Positions 30,552-39,608 of a stretch of 64,000 nt of DNA are shown piece after piece (within the stretch, counting starts at the first letter, position 1; the number at the start of each line of letters is the position of its first letter). The DNA comes from Aquamicrobium sp. LC103 (lineage in GTDB: Bacteria; Pseudomonadota; Alphaproteobacteria; Rhizobiales; Rhizobiaceae): NCBI RefSeq assembly GCF_001014615.2, contig NZ_LBCQ02000007.1, positions 248,001-312,000 on the forward strand. The letters run 5' to 3'. A model generated the notes under the pieces. That model saw only the letters and a program-made list of their open reading frames with translations, was not told the origin of the DNA and did no database searches. A program made the translations under genes and the position numbers.

Positions 30552-31280
30552 TCAGAACCGGCCGGTGACCGCGATCCAGCGATGGTCGGGGCCTTCGAAG
30601 CCGAACTGGCGGATCGCGATGACGACGGCGAAGACGGGTTCGCCGCCTTCTGGGAAGAAGGTCTGTACGCCGCCGATGCGGTAGCCGAGCGGGCAGCCGC
30701 GGCTCGACGGTATGGATTTGTCCTCGTGAATGATTTCGGCGGTGTCTCCCGGTTTCACGCCGATGCGGGTCAGGCGGAAGCCTACGGCCTCGCCGAGCCC
30801 CTGGCAGAGTTCGGGCTGCTCCAGCGCCAGTTCCTCGACGCGGAACTCGAGGACTTCGTCGATCGGCGGAAAGATCGGTCTCGGCTGAATCGCCATACGG
30901 TGGGGATCGGCGGAAAGTTCGGTCACCGGACTGGAGCCCGCCGTGAAGCCACGATTTGCCGAAAGCACGTCGTCGGCAACGATCTCTTGCCCTTTTTCGC
31001 GGGCCTCGGCTCGCGCGCCGTCGACGGAGGCGCCCTCGTCGTCCAGGCGCACGCGGATCGGCGCGCCGGCGACGAAGCTGTCCTTGGTGGTATCGATGTA
31101 GAAACGGTTGGCATAGGGAAAGCCCGAACCGTCCTGGATGCCGAATTCCTCGAAGGCGAAGATGCCGCCGTCGGCGCTGAAGCCGAGGATGTTCAATTCA
31201 GCCGCGTCCCCGGCGAGGGCCGGCGGGGACGCGATAGCGGAAGCGGCGAGCGCGACGAGGGCGGCGACGATGGATTTCAT
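30552..31280 (-). CDS. DUF2259 family secreted protein
   Basis: A 242-residue exported protein: signal peptide at about residues 1-23 (ending PALAG), then a beta-rich domain starting AELNILGFSADGGIFAFEEFGIQDGSGFPYA, characteristic of the DUF2259 family found mainly in alphaproteobacteria. It contains GCPLGYRIGGVQTFFPEGG and ends with an aromatic strand. No enzymatic motif is visible and the function is unknown; it is probably periplasmic. Confidence 0.8.
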   Translation of the reverse strand: MKSIVAALVALAASAIASPPALAGDAAELNILGFSADGGIFAFEEFGIQDGSGFPYANRFYIDTTKDSFVAGAPIRVRLDDEGASVDGARAEAREKGQEIVADDVLSANRGFTAGSSPVTELSADPHRMAIQPRPIFPPIDEVLEFRVEELALEQPELCQGLGEAVGFRLTRIGVKPGDTAEIIHEDKSIPSSRGCPLGYRIGGVQTFFPEGGEPVFAVVIAIRQFGFEGPDHRWIAVTGRF

Positions 31281-31352
31281 GCGGGATCCCCCTTGGTTGT
31301 GGGTCTGGCCTGCGGCGAAACTATCACGCGAGGCGCGTCTCGTCGCGCGCGC

Positions 31353-32366
31353 CTATTCGATCCTCGAATGCCAGACCGGAAACAGGTCCCGTTCCCGCGG
31401 CGTGGCGGCATGGACCGCGCGGGCGATGGCGCGCGCCATGGTGGCGCCGGCGGCTGCGAAAAGCTCCATCGCCGAATGCATGTCCAGCGCGATCTCGCTC
31501 TGCCCGGTGGCGAGCCCGAAGACGAGATCGCCGTCGGCCGGTGTATGGGTCGGCCAGATCGCGCGGGCGAAGCCGTCATGCGCGGCGATCGCCAGGCGTT
31601 TTGCCGCGGATTTCGGCAATATCGCGTCGGTGGCGATCACCGCGATCGTCGTGTTTGCGCCCGGCTGTGGCCGCTCGTCGAACTTCCAGGCGATGTCCGA
31701 TGCGTTTGCGGGCATCGGTGAGGGATAGCCGAGCCCGCCGAACTCGTCGCCGATCTCGAAAGGCGCGGCCCAGAAATGCGCGGAGTCGGCAACCGTCACC
31801 GAGCCGACAGGATTGGCGATCACCAGCGCACCGACCGTGACGCCGTTCGAAAGCATCGTGGATGCCGACCCCAGCCCGCCCTTGAGACCCGAGCAAAGCG
31901 CGCCGGTGCCGGCGCCCGCCGTGCCGATCTCGAAATCGTCCGCTGCGGCCTGCGTTGCCTCGTAGCCGAGCTCGCGATAGGGCGGATAGCGGCCCCAATT
32001 CTTGTCGCCGCCATTGATCAGGTCGAAGATGATCGCCGAAGGGACGATCGGCACGCGCTGGCCGCGCACGTCGACGCCTATGCCGCGTTCGCGCAGCGCG
32101 GCCTGCACGCCCGAGGCGGCGTCGAGACCGAAGGCCGAGCCGCCGGAAAGCGCGATCGCGTGAACTTCCTGCGCCGAATTATGGGCCTCCAGCGCGTCGG
32201 TCTCGCGCGTGCCCGGCGCACCGCCCAGCACCTGGACGCCGGCGGTGGCGGGCGCGTCGCATACGACGACGGTGACGCCGCTCTTCAATCCGAGGTCATG
32301 CGCGTTGCCGACCCGCAATCCGGCGACGTCGGTGATGAGGTTTCGCGCTCCTGTCCGGAAAGCCAT
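31353..32366 (-). CDS. P1 family peptidase (DmpA/S58-like)
   Basis: A 337-residue member of the P1/S58 family of self-processing N-terminal nucleophile-like aminopeptidases (L-aminopeptidase/D-esterase, beta-peptidyl aminopeptidase). The N-terminal ITDVAGLRVGNAHD, IALSGGSAFGLDAASGV and GAGTGALCSGLKGGLGSAS are family blocks; self-cleavage in the family occurs at the last one, before the nucleophilic Ser/Thr. The start is 4 nt after the stop of the upstream binding-protein gene, so the pair is one operon, suggesting peptide or amino-acid-amide use. Confidence 0.87.
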   Translation of the reverse strand: MAFRTGARNLITDVAGLRVGNAHDLGLKSGVTVVVCDAPATAGVQVLGGAPGTRETDALEAHNSAQEVHAIALSGGSAFGLDAASGVQAALRERGIGVDVRGQRVPIVPSAIIFDLINGGDKNWGRYPPYRELGYEATQAAADDFEIGTAGAGTGALCSGLKGGLGSASTMLSNGVTVGALVIANPVGSVTVADSAHFWAAPFEIGDEFGGLGYPSPMPANASDIAWKFDERPQPGANTTIAVIATDAILPKSAAKRLAIAAHDGFARAIWPTHTPADGDLVFGLATGQSEIALDMHSAMELFAAAGATMARAIARAVHAATPRERDLFPVWHSRIE

Positions 32367-32370
32367 TCCG

Positions 32371-33432
32371 CTACTCCACGGGTACGAAATTGGTGCCGTC
32401 GAAACGGTAGAGCCGATAGGGATTCTCCGCCCGGTCTCCCTTTTCGTCGAACCTCACCGCTCCGATCACCGTCTGAAAGGCCGTGCTCGAAAGCGCCTCG
32501 GCAAGCGATGTCTCCGATTCCTCGGCCTGCGTTCCGGCCTGGTCGGCGATCTGGAAGGCGGCGTAGGTCGGAAGGACATAGCCTTCCGGCTCGATGCCCG
32601 CCTCGCGGAAGCTCGCGACCAGATCCTGCGGCGCGATCTCGCTCCATTCCGGCAGGCCGATCATCAGCGTGCCTGTGGCAAGCGGAACCGCGCCGGGCGC
32701 GGACCGCAGGGCCTCGCCGCCGGCGAAGACGATCGGATAGCCGAGGCCGGCCGCATCGCGGGCCATGACGGCGACGTCCTCGCGATCGCCGCCGACGAAG
32801 ACATGCGTCGCACCGGCGCGGTTCAGCCTGCCGATCAGCCCGATCTGATTGTCGAGTTGCGGGCGGAACGTGTCGACATATACCGGTTTCAGCCCTTGCT
32901 GCTCGGCTTCGGCGCGCAGGTTTTCGGCGAGCTCGCGGCCGTAGATCGTACCGTCGTCGACGATCGCGAAATGCGCGTCGCGCCAGCGCTCGATCAGTAT
33001 GCGCGCAACGCTTCCCCGCTCGGCGTCGCCGCGCGGCGCGATGCGGAAGACCGGCCAGCCGGTCCGCTCGTGCTTGTCGGTGAGGCTCGCGGTGCGCACG
33101 GCTGGCGTGATCACAGGGATGCCGGCATCCTTCAGCGCCGGCAGCGCCGCTTCGATGGTCTCGGTGCAGGCGAAGCCGATGACGAGATCGACCTCGTTTT
33201 CGATGAAATTCTGTGCCGCCGCGATGCCTGATGCGGCTGTGCAGGCGTCGTCGGCCTCCACGATCTGCGCTCCGGTCTCCTGTGCCGCCGCCGCTGCTCC
33301 CCGGCGCATCTGCTCGCCCAGGATATCCGAGGAGCCTTCCCGCGGCACCGCGAGGCCGACGGTCAGCGCCGCGGCATGCACGGGCGTCGCCATGAAGAGC
33401 GCGGCAAGGATGAAGGAAGTCGCAGGACGCAT
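32371..33432 (-). CDS. Periplasmic ligand-binding protein, LivJ/amide-binding type I fold
   Basis: A 353-residue protein with a signal peptide (about residues 1-20, cleaved near VHA-A) and a type I periplasmic binding fold: LTVGLAVPREG, GFACTETIEAALPALKDAGIPVITPAVRT, then a DGTIYGRELAENL hinge and FVGGDREDVAVMARDAAGLG. This is the branched-chain amino-acid/amide-binding group. No ABC permease or ATPase genes lie nearby, so it may be an orphan receptor or supply a remote transporter. The start at 33432 gives a good signal peptide; the longer frame is rejected. Confidence 0.82.
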   Translation of the reverse strand: MRPATSFILAALFMATPVHAAALTVGLAVPREGSSDILGEQMRRGAAAAAQETGAQIVEADDACTAASGIAAAQNFIENEVDLVIGFACTETIEAALPALKDAGIPVITPAVRTASLTDKHERTGWPVFRIAPRGDAERGSVARILIERWRDAHFAIVDDGTIYGRELAENLRAEAEQQGLKPVYVDTFRPQLDNQIGLIGRLNRAGATHVFVGGDREDVAVMARDAAGLGYPIVFAGGEALRSAPGAVPLATGTLMIGLPEWSEIAPQDLVASFREAGIEPEGYVLPTYAAFQIADQAGTQAEESETSLAEALSSTAFQTVIGAVRFDEKGDRAENPYRLYRFDGTNFVPVE

Positions 33433-33579
33433 CAAAGGCAATTCTGTTCGAGACGGCAAAACGTTGCGCCAACTGGTAAAGGCTGGCGGCGCGACGCGCA
33501 ACAGGATAGGACCGGTGGCAGGCATCGCGCGCGGCTTGTTTTGTCGCTTGAAAGCGCGCACCTATATTTCGATCGGACC

Positions 33580-34107
33580 ATGACTATCCTGACGCTGGAA
33601 ACGGAACATCAAGTGCTGAAGCAGAATGCAGTGGAACCCCGGCTCTATCGTGAAGCGATGAGCCGTTTTGCCGGAGCCGTCCATGTCGTGACGACCGACG
33701 GGCAGGCGGGCAGGCGCGGCGTGACCGTCATCGCCGCGTGCTCGGTCTCCGATCATCCGCCGACGATCCTCGTCTGCCTCAATCGCGAGAAGGCGGAAAA
33801 CGACTGCTTCGCCGGGAACGGCGTTTTCGCGCTCAACACGCTCGCCTCCGACCAGCAGAAGATTGCGGACGCCTTTTCCGGCCTCACCGGGCTTTCCCAG
33901 GACGATCGTTTCGCGCTCGCCGAATGGGAGACTGTCTCCACCGGCGCGCCGCTTCTGAACGGCGCGCTCGCCTCCTTCGACTGCCACCTTGTCGAGGCCA
34001 AGGACGTGGCCACCCACCGCATCCTGATCGGAAAGGTGACAGGCCTGCGCATCGGCGATAGTCTGAGGCCGCTGATCTACCATCATCGCTCCTACCACAT
34101 TCTTTGA
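33580..34107 (+). CDS. Flavin reductase family protein
   Basis: A 175-residue FMN-binding split-barrel protein of the flavin reductase-like family (RutF/HpaC group). These reduce flavin with NAD(P)H for a partner monooxygenase. Typical text is YREAMSRFAGAVHVVTTDGQ, the flavin-binding SVSDHPPTILVCLNRE and FALNTLASDQ. No monooxygenase gene is in the window, so the partner is unknown. It opens the plus-strand run that continues with the MoxR/VWA/XdhC genes (20-nt gap) and may be transcribed with them. Confidence 0.82.
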   Translation: MTILTLETEHQVLKQNAVEPRLYREAMSRFAGAVHVVTTDGQAGRRGVTVIAACSVSDHPPTILVCLNREKAENDCFAGNGVFALNTLASDQQKIADAFSGLTGLSQDDRFALAEWETVSTGAPLLNGALASFDCHLVEAKDVATHRILIGKVTGLRIGDSLRPLIYHHRSYHIL

Positions 34108-34127
34108 GCAGTCAGCCCGGAGTTCCC

Positions 34128-35057
34128 ATGCCCGAACCGAAGCCGCGTCCCGCGCCGCAATCCATCGACGAGACGATGGCGATGCTTGCGGATGCGGACT
34201 ACGTGGCCGACCGCTCGCTGGCGACGGTTCTCTTCCTCAGCCTGCGCATGGGGCGGCCGCTCTTCCTCGAGGGCGAGGCCGGCGTGGGCAAGACGGAAAT
34301 CGCCAAGGTGCTCGCCTCGGCGCTCGGGCGCAGGCTCATCCGGCTGCAGTGCTATGAGGGGCTCGACGTCTCTTCCGCCGTCTACGAGTGGAACTACGCC
34401 GCGCAGATGATCGAGATCCGCATGGAGGAGGCGGCCGGCAAGGTCGTCCGCTCCGACATGGAGCGCAACGTCTTTTCCGAGAAATACCTGATCCGCCGTC
34501 CGGTGCTGGAGGCGCTGACGGGCGAGAGAGGGGCGGCACCCGTCTTTCTGATCGACGAGCTCGACCGCACCGACGAGGCATTCGAGGCCTTCCTGCTCGA
34601 GATATTGTCGGATTTTCAGGTCACCGTGCCCGAATTGGGCACCATCAAGGCGGCCGAGCCGCCGATCGTCGTCATCACCACCAACCGCACCCGCGAGATC
34701 CACGACGCGTTGAAGCGCCGCTGCCTCTATCATTGGGTCGATTATCCCGATGCCATCCGCGAGCTGGAGATCGTGCATCGCAAGGTGCCGCGGGCCAATG
34801 CGCGGCTTGCCGCCGAGGTCGTCTCCTTCATCCAGAAGCTGCGCGAGCTCGACCTCTTCAAGGTGCCCGGCGTAGCGGAAACAATAGATTGGGCGGGCGC
34901 GCTCAACGAACTCGACAAGGTGGCGCTCGATCCCGAGACCATTTCCGACACGATCGGCGTGCTACTGAAATACCAGGACGACATCGCCCGCATCGGCCAG
35001 GGCGAGGGGCGGCGCATCCTCGAGGAGGTCAAGGCCGAGCTCTCGGCCGCGCAGTAG
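34128..35057 (+). CDS. MoxR family AAA+ ATPase (CoxD-like)
   Basis: A 309-residue AAA+ protein with Walker A GEAGVGKT (residues 49-56), Walker B VFLIDELDR, sensor 1 VITTNRTR and an arginine finger region HDALKRRCLYHW. MoxR ATPases act with VWA proteins as chaperones for metalloenzymes. The next gene encodes such a VWA protein, and XdhC-like genes follow, as in carbon monoxide dehydrogenase clusters, where CoxD helps mature the Mo-Cu site. The start at ATG 34128 has GGAG 7 nt upstream; the in-frame TTG at 34104 overlaps the preceding gene. Confidence 0.9.
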   Translation: MPEPKPRPAPQSIDETMAMLADADYVADRSLATVLFLSLRMGRPLFLEGEAGVGKTEIAKVLASALGRRLIRLQCYEGLDVSSAVYEWNYAAQMIEIRMEEAAGKVVRSDMERNVFSEKYLIRRPVLEALTGERGAAPVFLIDELDRTDEAFEAFLLEILSDFQVTVPELGTIKAAEPPIVVITTNRTREIHDALKRRCLYHWVDYPDAIRELEIVHRKVPRANARLAAEVVSFIQKLRELDLFKVPGVAETIDWAGALNELDKVALDPETISDTIGVLLKYQDDIARIGQGEGRRILEEVKAELSAAQ

Positions 35058-35067
35058 GCGGGACCCG

Positions 35068-36312
35068 ATGGCCGGTTTTCGTTCAAATCCGAATGTCGCG
35101 GTCGAGGAAGGAAAGCTCGCCGACAACATCGTCTACTTCGCCCGCGCCCTGCGCAAGGCCGGCATGCGGGTCGGTCCGGCAGCAGTCAAGGATGCGATCG
35201 AGGCGGTGCTTGCCGCCGGCATCGGCTCGCGTGACGATTTCTACTGGACGCTCCACGCCGTGCTGGTCAACCGGCGCGAGGATCACGCCACCTTCGACGA
35301 GGCGTTCCGCCTCTTCTGGCGCTCGCGCGAGCTGGTCGAGAAGATGATCGCGATGTTCTCGCCGGTCGCGCCGGAAACCCGCGAGCGGGAAAAGCACCGC
35401 GCCGCCGAATCCCGCGTCGCCGACGCACTCTTCGAAGGGCACCGCAGGAACCAGCCGGTGCGGGAAATTCCCGAGATCGAGGTCGACGCACGCTTCACCT
35501 TCTCGGGCAACGAGGTGCTGCGCGACAAGGATTTCGCGCAGATGTCGGCGGCCGAGCTGGCCGAGGCGCGTCGCGCGATCGCGCAATTGCGCCTTCCGCA
35601 CGATCTGGTGCCCACACGTCGCTTCAAGCCCGACCCCCGCGGCGTGCGTACCGATCCGCGCGCGATGATGCGCTCGGCGCTGCGCACCGGCGGTGATCTC
35701 ATCCTGCCGAAATTCCGTTCCGTGCGCGAGGTCCATCCGCCATTGGTGGTGCTTGCCGACATTTCCGGCTCGATGAGCCAGTATACGCGCATCTTCCTGC
35801 ATTTCCTCCACGCGCTGCAGGAGAACCGCTCGCGCGTGCACACCTTCGTCTTCGGAACGCGGCTGACCAATCTGACCAGGCAGATGCGCCGCCGCGACCC
35901 CGACGAGGCGCTGGGGGAATGCGCCGCCGCGGTGAAGGACTGGTCGGGCGGCACCCGCATCGGCGACACGATGCGGGAATTCAACCGGCTCTGGTCGCGC
36001 AGGGTGCTGGGCCAGGGCGCGGTCGTGCTGCTGATCACCGACGGGCTGGAGCGCGACCATGTCGAAGGCCTGTCGGAGGAGATGGAGCGGCTGCGCAAAT
36101 CCTGCCGGCGGCTGATCTGGCTCAATCCGCTTTTGCGCTTCGACGGTTTCGAGGCAAGGGCGCGCGGCGTGCGGGCGATGCTGCCGCATGTCGACGAATT
36201 TCGGGCCGTCCACACGCTGAATGCCCTGTCCGATCTCGTGTCGTCGCTGTCCGAGCGGCCGTCGCCTGCCGCCGATCCGCGCAAATGGCTTGGCAATAGC
36301 CGTGCCGCATGA
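35068..36312 (+). CDS. VWA domain-containing CoxE-like protein
   Basis: A 414-residue protein. The N-terminal half is helical and charged, typical of the CoxE/DUF58-like region, and a C-terminal von Willebrand A domain carries the MIDAS motif DISGSMS at about residues 231-237 plus the Thr-containing GGTRIGDTM and ITDGLERD. In CO dehydrogenase clusters CoxE partners the MoxR-type ATPase CoxD. The gap to the MoxR gene is 10 nt, which supports a joint complex. The end has a small tail with PSPAADPRKWLG. Confidence 0.9.
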   Translation: MAGFRSNPNVAVEEGKLADNIVYFARALRKAGMRVGPAAVKDAIEAVLAAGIGSRDDFYWTLHAVLVNRREDHATFDEAFRLFWRSRELVEKMIAMFSPVAPETREREKHRAAESRVADALFEGHRRNQPVREIPEIEVDARFTFSGNEVLRDKDFAQMSAAELAEARRAIAQLRLPHDLVPTRRFKPDPRGVRTDPRAMMRSALRTGGDLILPKFRSVREVHPPLVVLADISGSMSQYTRIFLHFLHALQENRSRVHTFVFGTRLTNLTRQMRRRDPDEALGECAAAVKDWSGGTRIGDTMREFNRLWSRRVLGQGAVVLLITDGLERDHVEGLSEEMERLRKSCRRLIWLNPLLRFDGFEARARGVRAMLPHVDEFRAVHTLNALSDLVSSLSERPSPAADPRKWLGNSRAA

Positions 36313-36340
36313 CCATATTTCGAATTTGGAGGTGCAAGCC

Positions 36341-36679
<339 letters not shown>

Positions 36680-36682
36680 AGA

Positions 36683-37393
36683 ATGGACCCTAATTCCCTG
36701 AAAAGACTGAATGTCGAGCGCAAGGCACGCCGCGCCGCCGTGCTTGTCACCAATCTCGCGGATGGCCGCGATCGCGTGGTGAGGGAAGGCGACATCGTAG
36801 CCGGCGCGCTCGGCGAGGCGCTCGACAGGGCATTCCGCTCCGGCCGGTCGGGGACGGTCGAGGCCGACGGCGAGAATTTCTTCCTCAATGTTCACCTTCC
36901 GCCGCCGCGCCTCGTGGTGATCGGCGCGGTGCATATCAGCCAGGCGCTGGCGCCGATGGCGGGGATCGCCGGATTCGACATGGAGATCATCGACCCGCGC
37001 ACGGCATTCGCCACCGCCGACCGCTTTCCCAACGTACCGCTCTTTGCCGAGTGGCCACAGGACGTGCTCACCAGGCGGCCGCTCGACGCCTACACGGCAC
37101 TCACGGCGGTGACGCATGATCCGAAGATCGACGATTTCGCGCTCCATGCCGCGCTTCGCGCCGGATGCTTCTATGTCGGCGCGCTCGGCAGCCGCAAGAC
37201 GCATGCGAAGCGGGTCGAACGCCTGCTTGCCCTCGGCGCTTCGCAGGTCGAGATCGAGCGCATCCACGCGCCGATCGGTCTCGACATCGGCGCCGCGAGT
37301 CCGGCGGAAATCGCGGTGGCGGTGTTGGCGCAGGTGATCCAGGCATTGCGCTCGCGAGCCGTGGTGCGGCTCGGGGAAGGCGAGGCAGCGTGA
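36683..37393 (+). CDS. XdhC family C-terminal (Rossmann) domain protein
   Basis: A 236-residue protein with a short N-terminal XdhC-like strand region, then a Rossmann domain: LVVIGAVHISQALAPMA (the family's GxxHxxxxL nucleotide loop), IIDPRTAF, VTHDPKIDDFAL and YVGALGSRKTHAKR. It completes the XdhC fold with the preceding gene and resembles CoxF/CoxI partners. The GTG of the next gene overlaps its stop (GTGA). Its target is presumably a molybdenum hydroxylase encoded elsewhere. Confidence 0.88.
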   Translation: MDPNSLKRLNVERKARRAAVLVTNLADGRDRVVREGDIVAGALGEALDRAFRSGRSGTVEADGENFFLNVHLPPPRLVVIGAVHISQALAPMAGIAGFDMEIIDPRTAFATADRFPNVPLFAEWPQDVLTRRPLDAYTALTAVTHDPKIDDFALHAALRAGCFYVGALGSRKTHAKRVERLLALGASQVEIERIHAPIGLDIGAASPAEIAVAVLAQVIQALRSRAVVRLGEGEAA

Positions 37394-39000
37394 AGTTCGG
37401 TCCGACCCCCCTGGACGAAGCCGAGGGTGCGATCCTCGCCCATTCCGTCACCGCCGGCGGATTTCGTCTGCGCAAGGGCCACCGTATCTCAGCCGCCGAC
37501 ATTGTTTCACTGCGAGCCGCCGGCGTTGCGGAACTCGTCGCCGCCGTGCTCGAGCCGGGCGATCTCGGCGAGAACGAGGCGGCGACGCGGCTTGCCGGCG
37601 CGCTCGACGCGCGCGGCGTCTCGGTCAAGCCCGCGAGCACCGGGCGCGTTAACATCCATGCCGAGGCCGCGGGCGTGCTCATGGTCGACCGAGGCCTGAT
37701 CGACGCGATCAATGCCGTCGACCCGGCGATCACGATCGCGACGCTCGATGAATATGCCGCCGTCGAGGCCGGGCAGATGGTCGCGACGGTGAAGATCATC
37801 CCCTTTGCCGTCGCCGGAAACCTGGTGGAGGCCGCGATCCGCGCCTGCGCGGGCCGTTCGGCCTTCGTCGTGAACCCGTATCGCGCGCTTCGGGTCGGGC
37901 TGGTCCAGACCGTGCTGCCCGGAGTGAAGCCGAGCGTGCTCGACAAAACGGTGAACGTGACGGAAGGAAGGCTGGAGCGTTCCGGTTCGCGCCTCGTCGC
38001 GGAAAGGCGCACGGAGCATCACGCCGAGACGATCGCCGCCTCGATCGCCGAACTGGCTGAAGCGAGCGACCTCGTCGTCGTCTTCGGCGCGTCGGCCGTT
38101 TCCGACGAGGAAGACGCCATCCCGGCGGCGATCAGGCTTGCCGGCGGCAAGGTCGAGCGAACCGGGATGCCGGTCGATCCCGGCAATCTTCTCGTGCTCG
38201 GCCGTCTCGGCGAGATGCCGGTGATCGGCGCGCCTGGCTGCGCCCGCAGTCCCAAGCCGAACGGCTTCGATTGGGTGCTGGACCGCATCCTCGCGGACGT
38301 TCCCATTACCGATCGCGATATTGCCGGCATGGGCGTCGGCGGCCTGCTGATGGAGATACCGACGCGGCCGCAACCGCGCGAGGCGCGCCCGCGCCCTGCG
38401 GTGCTCGAAATTCACGGGATATTGCTTGCCGCCGGCCGTTCCAGCCGCATGGGGGGACCGAACAAGCTTCTGGCGGCGTTTCATGGCGTTCCGCTCGTTC
38501 GTCATGTCGCGGACCGGTTGACGTCATCGCAGTTGCATGGCGTCCACGCCGTGGTCGGCCATCAGGCCGAGAGGGTGCGGGGCGCGCTCGCCGGTTCGGG
38601 CGCCGTGGTGGTCGAGAACGCACAATTCGCGAGCGGGCTTGCCTCCTCGCTGCAGGCGGGCTTCAGGGATTTGCCGAAGGAGGCCGATGGCGTTCTGGTC
38701 GCGCTCGCCGACATGCCCGAAATATTCTCGGCCGACATCGACCGCATGATCGATGCCTTCCGCAGGACGGGTGGAAACTCCGTCATCCGTGCAACCCATG
38801 AGGGCAGGCGGGGCAATCCCGTCATTCTTCCGCGCGCGCTTTTCGGCGAGATCGCCAGGCTGGAAGGCGACATCGGCGCCCGCCATATCGTCGAGTCGAG
38901 CGATTTGCCGATCGTGGATGTGGAGATCGGCCCCGCCGCCAGCGTCGACGTCGACACGCCCGAGGCGATGGCAATGGCGGGCGGGGTGCTGCAAGGTTGA
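37390..39000 (+). CDS. Molybdopterin-binding/MobA-like nucleotidyltransferase fusion
   Basis: A 536-residue two-domain protein. Residues 1 to about 335 form a MoeA/MogA-like molybdopterin-binding region (VTAGGFRLRKGHRISAAD, FGASAVSDEEDAIPAAI, RTGMPVDPGNLLVLG). From about residue 340 a MobA/MocA-type transferase follows, with the NTP loop GILLAAGRSSRMGG-PNKLL and ALADMPEI. Such fusions probably make the cytidylyl (MCD) cofactor used by CO and xanthine dehydrogenases. The start is a GTG at 37390 overlapping the XdhC stop; a frame open to 37165 is a shadow within XdhC. Confidence 0.9.
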   Translation: MKFGPTPLDEAEGAILAHSVTAGGFRLRKGHRISAADIVSLRAAGVAELVAAVLEPGDLGENEAATRLAGALDARGVSVKPASTGRVNIHAEAAGVLMVDRGLIDAINAVDPAITIATLDEYAAVEAGQMVATVKIIPFAVAGNLVEAAIRACAGRSAFVVNPYRALRVGLVQTVLPGVKPSVLDKTVNVTEGRLERSGSRLVAERRTEHHAETIAASIAELAEASDLVVVFGASAVSDEEDAIPAAIRLAGGKVERTGMPVDPGNLLVLGRLGEMPVIGAPGCARSPKPNGFDWVLDRILADVPITDRDIAGMGVGGLLMEIPTRPQPREARPRPAVLEIHGILLAAGRSSRMGGPNKLLAAFHGVPLVRHVADRLTSSQLHGVHAVVGHQAERVRGALAGSGAVVVENAQFASGLASSLQAGFRDLPKEADGVLVALADMPEIFSADIDRMIDAFRRTGGNSVIRATHEGRRGNPVILPRALFGEIARLEGDIGARHIVESSDLPIVDVEIGPAASVDVDTPEAMAMAGGVLQG

Positions 39001-39138
39001 ACGGTTGTATCCTCGCCTGATTTTCAGGGCATATCGCCGCCGGCGGTCTGGCACTCGGCATGCGATGCCGGCTAGGCTGGACCATGGCTCGTTCTTTCCT
39101 CTCAGCGACCGCTCGCTTTTGTCGGCGCCTTTTCATGG

Positions 39139-39205
39139 GTGCGTCCTTCGAGGCTCCGCTTCGCTCCGCACCTCAGGATGAGGGAGCTTGGCGCTCCCTG
39201 CTCAA
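39139..39205 (-). repeat. Inverted single copy of the 75-bp repeat
   Basis: This segment matches, in reverse orientation, the core of the tandem repeats downstream (GAGGTGCGGAGCGAAGCGGAG and the flanking AAGCTCCCTC block). It lies about 90 nt before the array. Its own arms can form a long imperfect hairpin. Confidence 0.8.
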
Positions 39206-39295
39206 ACGATCGAGGCCTCGATTTGGCGGGACATTCAAAGAGGGCGCCGATGCGATTTTAGCTCGAAATCCCGTCGAACATCGTCCGCCCGCACA

Positions 39296-39589
39296 GCGAG
39301 CACCAACCTCTTTCATCCTGAGGTGCGCAGCGGAGCGCAGCCCCGAAGAACGCACGGCGCGACTTGAGCAGCGAGCGCCAAGCTCCCTCATCCTGAGGTG
39401 CGGAGCGAAGCGAAGCCTCGCAGAACGCACGGCGCGACTTGAGCAGCGAGCATCAGCCTCCCTCATCGTGAGGTGCGGAGCGGAGCGCAGCCTCGAAGAA
39501 CGCACGGTGCGACTTGAGCAGCGAGCACCAAGCTCCCTCATCCTGAGGTGCGGAGCGAAGCGGAGCCTCGAAGGACGCACGGCGCGACT
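39296..39589 (+). repeat. Four tandem 75-bp repeats
   Basis: Units run 39296-39370, 39371-39445, 39446-39520 and 39521-39589 (the last lacks the final 6 nt). Each has GCGAGC, then CTC(C/T)(C/T)TCAT, a GAGGTGCG(C/G)AGCG core, CGAAG(A/G)ACGCACG and GCGACTTGAGCA. The core is an imperfect hairpin like the short palindromic elements common between genes in Hyphomicrobiales. The unit equals 25 codons and is open in the frame of the next gene, but it lies upstream of that gene's likely start. The whole gene-free stretch 39001-39608 otherwise shows only the inverted copy. Confidence 0.92.
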
Positions 39590-39608
39590 GCAATCCGTCC
39601 GAGGAAAC

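Noticed and set aside
39060-39608. N-terminal extension of the secreted hydrolase through the 75-bp repeats
   Set aside because: It would place a signal peptide about 180 residues inside the protein; the ATG at 39609 has a ribosome-binding site and directly gives the signal peptide. Kept as a finding because the repeats are in frame.
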